Shown here in pieces: positions 56,568-64,000 of a stretch of DNA of 64,000 nt. Position numbers and translations under genes: made by a program. The notes beneath the pieces are model-generated. The model saw only the letters and a program-made list of their open reading frames with translations, was not told the origin of the DNA and did no database searches. The stretch comes from Podospora pseudocomata (lineage: Eukaryota > Ascomycota > Sordariomycetes > Sordariales > Podosporaceae). Each line of letters starts with the position of its first letter. Positions within the stretch are counted from its first letter, which is position 1. The stretch spans positions 1,240,001 to 1,304,000 of the forward strand of contig NW_026946365.1 in NCBI RefSeq assembly GCF_035222375.1, given 5' to 3'.

Positions 56568-57939
56568 GTTGGAGGAGGTTTTGCGTGTCATGTAAGAAGG
56601 TAGGTAGTGTTGTTGGTTCTGGAGGTGAGAAAGGGCGATGATGGGAGCTAGCCCATTTCTTTGTCAAGGTGAAGCTCAAACACGGCGGCGGCGACGATGT
56701 CAGGGGTTGATATGTGGTGTAAAGTGTGATCTGACAATTGGGCACCCACGACAACACCCTCTTCTTCCGCTTGTTGTATTGTCCCTCCCTCACACCGAAT
56801 ACTGTAGCTTTGTGTCCTTTGGGGTAGGACAACCTGCTTGGCAGGAACCTGATGTTCCGTTCGTTGCTGCGGTGGTTATCGTCAAAGGGTACAGGTAGGT
56901 GGTCGAATATAAAGGGTCCAAAGATCCCGTCCTGTGCCGTCTTGTCAATGTCGTACAAACACCACCACGGATATGTACCCCCGGAAGATGTAAAACTGTG
57001 ACCGTGACACAACAACTGCTTGTCAATTCGTCGGTCGTGTGACCGGAATGGGGATTTGCCCTCTGCATATAATTGTCCAGCAGCCCAAAAACCACCGTCT
57101 AATGTTCTTTAAGGACTTTAACCCGCGTCTGGCCGAATGTCCTTCTCTCTCTTATGGATGGAATTGTCGATAGCGGAATCCGGCACATTCTGTAGCTCTC
57201 CCGCTGCGAGATTCCCGAGCCGTAGATCTTATATATATCCATCTACCTATCTGACCCCTCTTACATACCACTATCTTCTTTAGTTTTCCCCAAAAACTTG
57301 AAACCAAACCTTTCCATCCACACTCACCGAAGAATTATCCCATCCCATCCCAATAGCTATCCAAAATTCCCTTATCCGCCGCCTCCCACCCAGTGACGTC
57401 ATACCAGCCCTTCCGCAATCAGACAGCTCCTAGACACAAGAGGTCCCAACACCAATGAATGGCTGCGACAGCCACACGTGTATCTGACCTCACGAACCTT
57501 TCCAAAGAAATAGACAACAATAGTGACAGTGTCCCCGGATTAAACAAATGGTCTCATGATCAACTTGTCGAAAACAGCAACAAGTGACACATCAAAATGC
57601 TGTGACACCCCCGCGCCTGTCTTGAAAAGAGAGGCATCACGCGACCCATGTTTTGGTATTCCTTCAATTTGCTAACCAGGTTGGTGATGATCACTCGTGT
57701 GCTCGACTCAATGGACAGAAACCATTGGCACGTGTTGACAGTATTCAAAGCGACTTTCAATCACCGAAAACAACATCTCATGAGGGCAGCAGAATTGCAG
57801 AACTATCCACCATTTTAAATCATCAAATATCAAAGCGATCAAACAAACCGCCCAAGACTCCTAACCTTCTCTCAAACCACAACCTTCTTCCGAAACATTT
57901 CTTCCCCATCACACAGCCTCTCAGACCATGAAAACAGTG
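56568..57939. other. Intergenic: PRS promoter and U6 downstream region
   Basis: 1.37 kb upstream of the PRS gene and downstream of U6. It contains TATATATA near 57230. No gene is supported; short frames overlapping 56353-57015 are shadows and leader. Confidence 0.45.
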
Positions 57940-57945
57940 AAAAAA
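57940..57945 (-). terminator. Pol III terminator of U6 (T6)
   Basis: A six-T run on the minus strand directly follows the U6 3' stem. It is the canonical Pol III stop and the source of the U6 3' oligo-U tail. Confidence 0.85.
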
Positions 57946-58041
57946 TTGGTAGCGTCTCTTTGAGTAGCGTGTCATCCTTAGTGCAGGGGCCATGCTAATC
58001 TTCTCTGTATCGTTTCAAATTGACCAAATGCCCCGAAGGGC
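57940..58041 (-). ncRNA. U6: U6 spliceosomal snRNA
   Basis: On the minus strand the RNA starts with the 5' stem-loop GCCCUUCGGGGC (plus 58030-58041). It continues with AUUUGGUCAAUUUGAAACG, the invariant ACAGAGA box (plus 58002-58008) and the AGC catalytic triad (plus 57994-57996). The internal stem-loop region CCCCUGCACUAAGGAUGACA follows, and the gene ends in a U-run (plus 57940-57945). About 101 nt, the usual size. The core is uninterrupted, so the mRNA-type intron found in the U6 gene of some fungi (fission yeast) is absent. The RNA pairs with the 5' splice site and U2 and coordinates the catalytic metals. It is transcribed by Pol III; a TATAAA lies upstream. I base this on base-by-base identity with the conserved U6 core. 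Confidence 0.97.
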
Positions 58042-58550
58042 GAGGAAGGAAAGAAAAAATCGATCAAATTCTGGCAGGCAAGTCGACAATTTATAGGCTG
58101 CCAGAAGGCATCCCAGGTGGCCTGTGCACGCTTGCAAATCCTCCCACTGAATGCAAATCGTCTGTGCGTCACCACCGCCACTACGAAGATCAGGACAGCG
58201 TGGCTGGTGAGCAGCCGGATTGTTGCCACTTGCCACCTCCTTTTTGACTCATCAGGAGGAACGGCATTCAAACAACATACATAGAGGCACCTCAAAGTAC
58301 AAACACACATGCAAAGTCTGACAAGAAAGTTGGGACAAAATCTATTGTCTTATCAAAGAGTTCATCTATAACCGATCAAAACGAAGCGAAAAGCAATGTC
58401 AAAATCAACCCCCTTTTGTTATCATTGTTCTTCCTCTCTGAACGCAGCGCTGTTGTGGTAGGCTGCAAGCAGCCAACAAAAAAAGTGAAAATCCACCCTC
58501 TTGATGAAAAAATCTCAATACCATTACTCAACTATCTCGTAACTTCCAAG
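58042..58550. other. U6 upstream region and ODC 3' region
   Basis: 509 bp between the U6 5' end and the stop codon of the ODC gene, both on the minus strand. It must hold the U6 external promoter and the ODC 3' UTR. No other gene is seen. Confidence 0.5.
58090..58095 (-). promoter_or_regulatory. Candidate TATA box of U6
   Basis: TATAAA on the minus strand about 49 nt upstream of the U6 5' end. This is somewhat further than the roughly 30 nt of yeast SNR6, so assignment is tentative. Confidence 0.4.
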
Positions 58551-60024
58551 CTACAAGTCCAAAAGAGCCTTGGCACCGGGCTCACTGCACACGTAGATGA
58601 CGTCGTGCTCGTTGGAAAAGCCGTTGAAAGTAGTGGCAGAGCATTTGGTGTAGGCACCCATGTCCTCAAAGTAGAGCCAGTCACCAACGTCCAGGACAAC
58701 AGGGAAGCGGATGCTTTCGGTGATGCGATCGATGCCGTCGCAGGTCGGGCCCCAGATGCTGTACTCCACTCCGCTGCGGTCGTCCATACCGTTGGCGGCG
58801 GGGGTGTCATACAGAGTCTGGCCGCCGGCGCGGAGCACCTTGGCCTCGGGGTGCTGGTGATCAAACATGATGCTGCTGAAGTTGCCATACAGACCATCGT
58901 TGACATATAGCATGTAGCTGGGGTCGGGAGTCGTGGTGCCGTTGTTAATCAAGGCGGTGTCCTGGATGGTGCGGCGGGCAATGACGTTGCAGGCCAAAGT
59001 GTAGGCAGCCGAGGCGTAGAAACGGCCGGGTTCAGCAATCAAGTTGATACCGCTGTGAGCGGGGAAGTACTCGTCGAGAGCTTCACGGAGAACACCAGCC
59101 ATCTGCTCAAAGGTGTTGTCGGCGCAGAAGCCACCGCCGACGTCCAGAGTCTTGAGCGAAAAGCCACAAGAGGCAGCCTGCTGAAAGACCATGTGAGAGT
59201 CACGGACGGCCTTCAAGAAAGCGCTGGGGTCCGAAGCGCCAGAGCCAACGTGAAAGCTGACACCCACGACGTTAAGGTTCAAGTCGCGGGCCAAGGCCAA
59301 AAGACCATCAGTCGAGTCGAGCGAGGCGCCAAACTTCATGCTGAGGCGGCAAAGGGACGACGTGTCGTCGGTAAGGATGCGCAGATAAAGCTCGGCCTCG
59401 GGGTAGAAGCGGGCAATCTTGCGAAGCTCGTCGGCATTGTCAAAGGTCATGGCACGCACGCCCTGCTGGGCAACGTAGCGCACATACGAGTTGGTCTTGC
59501 AGGGCTGAGCATAGATGATGCGGGAGGGGTCAACTCCCATGCGGAGGACCTGCTCAATCTCGGCCTTGGAGGCGCAATCGAAGCCATTGCCAAGGGCAGC
59601 CAGCAACTTGAGGAGCATAGGGTCTGGGTTGCACTTGACGGCTATTGCGTATGTTAGCGTCCTGTTTTTCTCTCATCTTCTCCATGACAAACCACTTACC
59701 ATAGAAGGGCTTGACGCGAGGCAAGTTCATCTTCCAGCGGAGGTGCTGGCGGTAGACCTCACCGAGGTCGGCCACAAAGAAGGTGTCCTCCTCTCCGGGC
59801 TCGCAGTCCTCGTGGTCAATGCTCTCCACGCGCTGGCGGAGGGCATTGCCAATCAGCTCCTTGGCGGTAGGACCCTCATGGTGGTGGTGGTGTTCACCTA
59901 AATGGTGATGGTTGTGTTGCTCAAAGTAGCCATTGTTGCAGCTCTTTAAAAAGACATGATTATTCGTTAATTCCGTATAATCGAGTGATACGAAGCGATC
60001 GGCGAGCAAAGTTGGCATAACCAT
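58551..60024 (-). CDS. spe-1: Ornithine decarboxylase
   Basis: Two exons, 60024-59700 and 59641-58551, with a 58-nt intron (GTAAGT donor, GCTAAC branch site, AATAG acceptor), give 471 aa; Neurospora ODC has 484. The splice rebuilds PFYAVKCNPDP with the PLP-binding lysine at 111. Other fold III hallmarks are RILTDDTSSLCRLSMKFG, FHVGSGASDPSAF, LDVGGGFC, the phosphate-binding INLIAEPGRFYAS, and the catalytic Cys at about 409 in WGPTCDGID. YVNDGLYGNFSSIMFDH matches the dimer region. It makes putrescine from ornithine in the cytosol, the first step of polyamine synthesis. An in-frame ATG at 60018 is an alternative start. A His-rich patch (nine His between 37 and 49) lies in the variable N-terminus. 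The family is regulated by polyamines through synthesis and degradation in Neurospora; nothing here proves the same. Confidence 0.95.
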
Positions 60025-62647
60025 ATCCGGGATCGTAACGGGGGTGAGCGGTCGAGAAGAATTAGGTGGTGGGTAGCGGCGGCGGGTGGGTAGAATATTA
60101 GAGATGTTCTCGTGATCTCGAGCGTGGGTGGGTGATGAGCTCTATATCGAGTTTATCGAAAGCTCAGAGTATGTTTTTTGGGTAGTAGATAAAAGGCGAT
60201 GTGATAGCACGGGGTGCTCAAGCGAGTATTAGGGAGGTCGGTGTGGGTAGCAGACTGGTCCCTCAAAGGTCTGACGAGGCTTCGTCGACTCTTCCTCCGT
60301 CAGAGGAAGAACCGCACAACTCGTCCTATGCGGCAGCTGGTTGTTGTTGGTATCGTGGGGGGCTTGGTTGAACAAGGAGTCGAACAGGGAGAGCTCGAGT
60401 TCCTTACGCGACTTCAGCAGGGGGTGGCAGGGAGTTGATGATGTGAAAGGTTTGTCGAAGGCTGAAATCTTGGTCTGAGACAAAGTCTACGGCCAAGGAA
60501 GCCGTATTGAGCTTGGGTGCCTTTGAGAAGACCAAAGGCAGTCAGGCGTAGCGATGGATATCGCTAGCTGTTTCTGTGAGGCAGGATGCGCGTCAGCATG
60601 TGTGAAAACTCCTACGGATATAAACAATTAACACCGAGCAACCCAGCTGGAAGCTCTTCAGAAAGCCATCCATCCCAGGTCTGAGACATGACGCATGCCA
60701 CGAGGCCGAGTGGGTGGGATAGAGCCCAACCCAGCACGGTCGCTTGCGGTCATTGTCACGAGCGGGAGCTCCCAGCGGTCGTGCGCCGATATCTATCCGC
60801 ATAGCCGCGGCGAGGTGAAAAATTTGCACTTACTTGGGAGGTGATGGGTGCGCGAACGCAGTAAGTGCAGGAGTTGTCCAGTGTAGCAATTGATGCCAAG
60901 GTCGATGATGTGTTGAGGAAGGAGGACAGTTGGCAAAGGGAAAATCGTGGGAAAGGGGAAGAGGTTCAAGGACGGGGGTGGAAGGTTTGGAAGCTGGCGT
61001 TGAGCTTCTTAATAATGGAGGGGCGCAGAGTGGGCGGGAGGCAGGTGCTTTGGTGGGGCATTTTCGATGGATGGCTGTGCCTCGATCCTTGATTTGGATT
61101 TGGCAAAGCCCACAACAAAAAAAAAAAAAACTCCAAAGAGGGCACCACCTTTTTTTCCACCGGTCCCAGATATTTCGAGACACCGCCTATAGATGACAGA
61201 TGGTGTCTATAGAAACCCTAAGGACCCTCGGGCAACCATCTTCCTGTGACCTACCTAGATAAACTCACCTGCCGTCTTTGGCAAAACATCATATCGCACC
61301 TGAGGTGGCCGCGCAATTCCATCAACTTCCCTTCAAGTGTCCCCGCGGCAAAGATGCCGTGCTCTGCTGTACTACAGCAGCATACCTAGCTACCTATCTA
61401 CAATGCGAGGCCAGGCCGCCGTCCGGTGTTGCTGACGCTCGTTATGCCGGATATCTGGCCGAGGCCGCCGTCTCCTGGCCCAGTGCAATCACAACTCATG
61501 AGATGGTGGGTGGTCTCCTGGCCCGGTGGCGTGCCATCACTCGATCCGCAACTTGCGGTCAGCGAGCCAGTTTCGATGCCCAAGTTCCATCCCTTCTCCG
61601 CTCGTTAGCGGACGCTTGTGGTGTTATGCGGGCCCATTGCACCGTTGGTCACGTTCCAGCATGCAACCCATCGCCGATATCTTTTCGTTCTGTATCGAGA
61701 GAGTCCATGGCCGGGGAAAGAGGAGAAAGTAGGAGTACACTGGAGCCAGCAAAAATCCCGCACCATCAATCAGCCTGCTTTTGCTCTCTCTGGCATTCAT
61801 TGTCTTTGCATCCGGCGGCTATCTTGGCTAAGGAGTGACTGAAGAGTTTAGGTACAGCATTCTCCCACGAGCAACTTTTCTCACCCACCCCAAGGTTTTG
61901 ATACCAGCAGCCCACAGCCATCCCATGTAGATCTGGCCAATGTCGTCGACGAGCTGCACGTATCCTCTTGGCACACTTACTTCTGGTTCCCCGCAGGAAA
62001 GGACTCAGACCCTTCATTGGTCTTGCCGACTGTCCCTGCGCCGATATGCTCCCCCCGTGCAGCCAACTGGAAGCCAACGGGAGACGACCAATGCATTTGA
62101 CTCATGTGAAAGTAAAAAAAAGATAAACAGCCACTCGGAGCTGAGCCGCATTTGAACCACCCCATTGAGAAACGTAGCAACCACAGACAGGTACCTGCGT
62201 GAACGTGACGTAGGCGGGGCAAGAAAAAAAAAGTAACCACAAGAGTCAGGGGCAACTTCAAACCTCAAAATGAAAAATATTAAAATGTACTCTGTTCTTT
62301 AGTCCGCAAGTCCAAAGCTGTGGAAGGCGGTTCTGAAAGAACGAGCTCGCGGCGCCAGGTCTTACTCTGGTCCTTTGATCTTGCGTTGGTTTGTGGCCTC
62401 ATAGCTATTGCGTGAAGCAGTGAGGAGTATCGTATCTAAACGCGTGTGTATGTGTAGGTAGGGTGGGAGAAGATAACTGAATTGGAAGCATGAGAAAATG
62501 CTAGAGAAGGCTGATGAACACAAGTCATCAGGCACAGGACCTAGAAAATGTCGCAAATGATTCATGTACACCAGCTGGCTATCAGAGAAGGGTATCATCG
62601 TTCATGTTGTACAGTAAAAATACAAACTGCAGGCCGTCGAAAACTGC
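60025..62647. other. 2.6-kb intergenic region
   Basis: Upstream of ODC and downstream of the presequence protease gene, both minus strand. Frames here are short and unrecognised. An A14 tract lies near 61117-61130, TACCTACC-like motifs near 61250 and 61385, and an AGGTACCTGCG near 62190. A long leader for ODC is possible here. Confidence 0.45.
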
Positions 62648-64000
62648 TTAAGCAGACCCGCCAATGTCCATCTCGTTGACGGTCCAAAAGTCGTCGACAA
62701 AGTCCCGCTTCTCACCAAGGAAGACAAGCCGCTCGGCTTGCTTCTCGAACGCGCCAACAATATACTTCTGAGCCACCTCGCGCACTTGATCCTTGGAGAC
62801 ATCGAGAAGCTGCTCGCGCCTCTTCTGCTTCATCTCCTCGGTGATTCCGTACAGGAAGTTGCTCATGCCCTCCTCGTTGACAGCCCGGGGCGCATCGACG
62901 CCTTGGAAGATGGAAATCTTGGCGTCCTCCAGGTCCCGGTCTGACCACTTCTTGTCAACAGCCCATTGTCCGGCACTGCGCATGATGTTGATCGTGTTGA
63001 CCGGGTTGGGGTCGCGGTACGAGTAAAAGCCAAAGATGCCGTCTAGGGCTCGGGAATATGCACCGCCACCGTAGGCGCCTCCCTTTTCGCGAATCTCGTG
63101 ATGCAGATGCTTGTGAGTCAAGAGCGACGAGAGCACCTGGAGCGGAGCATTGTCAGGCGATGTGTAGGAGACTGTCGGCAGAGCGAGCGCGCCATAGTAA
63201 ACCTGATATGGCAGGGGGTAGAACGATTTGATGTTTCTCGCAAACTGGGTCGCTGGCCTGGCGGGGAAAGTGGCAGGCTTTTGGGGCACTGAACCCAGGA
63301 ACTTGGACAGAGCGGCAGTGTTGTTGCTGACGCTTTCAGTATCACAAGTGATCGAAGCCCGAATGTTCCCTGCAAGAGCAAACTGCTGGATCTGCTTCAA
63401 CTTGTCGATCACATCGACGAGCTGGTCCGATTCAGGCCGACTTGCCAGGCTCGTTATCAACTTGACTTGCGACAAACCGCTGACCTGCTCCCGAATGAAA
63501 GCATCCCACGACAAGCCCGCTTCAGCTGCTCTGCGGGCATAGGCATGACCAGAAGAGGCAATGTCGTTGACAACGCCATCAGCACCAGCCTGGAGAAGCT
63601 GCCGGATCTGCGGGGCGGCGTCTGGGCTGTCAAAGTTGGTCTCGACCATCAGCTTGCGAAGCAGATCAAACATGACGGGAACATTTCTGTCCAGGGCCAT
63701 GCCTGTGAAAATAAGACCCTCGCTCGCCTGCTTGAAGTCCAACGGGTTCGAGGCTGTGTGATAGCCCACCGACACGCCGCCAGTTTTCAACTTCATCAGA
63801 TCCTCCAACTGCTCCATTGTCATGTCCTTGGTACCAAGACGCATGATAGAGTCAGTAAAGAGAGGAATAAGCTGCCGAAGCTCATCTGGCAGGTTCTCCA
63901 ACGTGTTGATCGCCCGGAAGTATGTAAGGCCGTTTGTGGGCGCTTCCCGCAACTGAAGTTTGACCTTCTCGACAGTCTCGTTCCTGAGCCCAACAGGCTC
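62648..64000 (-). CDS. cym1: Mitochondrial presequence protease (Cym1/PreP, M16C), C-terminal part
   Basis: An open minus-strand frame runs from the stop at 62648 to the window edge (about 450 codons). The frame continues past 63952 to 64000 ([17 protein letters not shown]), so the gene is truncated by the window and not broken. The content is the C-terminal half of M16C peptidases: [20 protein letters not shown] with TGGVSVG, the [13 protein letters not shown] linker region, [20 protein letters not shown], and the late active-site segment [20 protein letters not shown]. The zinc-binding HXXEH lies in the N-terminal half, outside the window. Family members degrade cleaved targeting peptides and other short peptides in the mitochondrial matrix. 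Confidence 0.93.
   Translation of the reverse strand, partial: EPVGLRNETVEKVKLQLREAPTNGLTYFRAINTLENLPDELRQLIPLFTDSIMRLGTKDMTMEQLEDLMKLKTGGVSVGYHTASNPLDFKQASEGLIFTGMALDRNVPVMFDLLRKLMVETNFDSPDAAPQIRQLLQAGADGVVNDIASSGHAYARRAAEAGLSWDAFIREQVSGLSQVKLITSLASRPESDQLVDVIDKLKQIQQFALAGNIRASITCDTESVSNNTAALSKFLGSVPQKPATFPARPATQFARNIKSFYPLPYQVYYGALALPTVSYTSPDNAPLQVLSSLLTHKHLHHEIREKGGAYGGGAYSRALDGIFGFYSYRDPNPVNTINIMRSAGQWAVDKKWSDRDLEDAKISIFQGVDAPRAVNEEGMSNFLYGITEEMKQKRREQLLDVSKDQVREVAQKYIVGAFEKQAERLVFLGEKRDFVDDFWTVNEMDIGGSA

Noticed and set aside
56353-57015. 220-aa minus-strand frame overlapping the PRS 5' end
   Set aside because: Reads the PRS start region out of frame; Pro/His/Leu low complexity.
1-64000. 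CRISPR arrays, rRNA genes, telomeric repeats and secondary-metabolite clusters
   Set aside because: Looked for and not seen; the coding content is dispersed eukaryotic housekeeping genes.

Overview
The window is nuclear DNA from a filamentous ascomycete, most likely a Sordariomycete and probably Sordariales. The evidence is short introns (49-67 nt) with GTAAGT/GTGAGT donors and CTAAC-type branch sites, a FlbD/RCA-1 Myb regulator, a 2EXR-domain protein, a fungal kelch-membrane protein, an ODC of Neurospora type, and dispersed TACCTACC motifs. I see no operons, no complete transposon, no CRISPR array, no rRNA, no telomeric repeat and no biosynthetic cluster.

Layout. 1-8.4 kb is gene-dense: the 3' end of a kelch-type membrane protein (+), a family X DNA polymerase (Pol4/lambda-like, +), an MGST3-type MAPEG protein (+) and a Pet127-like mitochondrial RNA-processing protein (-). 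8.4-17.0 kb has no convincing gene and lies upstream of a 513-aa Cys-rich coiled-coil protein (+). An NCBP3-like cap-binding protein (+) and a 656-aa four-exon protein of unknown function (+) follow at 19.9-24.6 kb. From 24.6 to 48.2 kb the only supported gene is flbD/rca-1 (-), with 11.8 kb of gene-poor DNA on its 3' side and 10.8 kb on its 5' side. 48.2-64 kb is gene-dense again: a degenerate tRNA-Glu-like sequence (-), a 2EXR protein (-), the NatB catalytic subunit (-, NAA20/NAT3), a 421-aa acidic protein (+), a PRPP synthetase with a long insertion (-), an intronless U6 snRNA gene (-), ornithine decarboxylase (-) and the C-terminal half of a presequence protease of Cym1/PreP type (-, running off the window).

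The genes are functionally unlinked housekeeping genes (DNA repair, mitochondrial RNA and peptide turnover, N-terminal acetylation, PRPP and polyamine synthesis, splicing, cap binding) plus one developmental transcription factor. The very long non-coding flanks of flbD and of the 513-aa protein gene are the main architectural feature. I found no clearly new biological system. The points most worth a second look are a cassette (poison) exon inside a 395-nt intron, five KELF motifs in the NCBP3-like protein, a recurrent C-to-G skew switch inside coding regions, the U6 locus, and the damaged tRNA-like gene.
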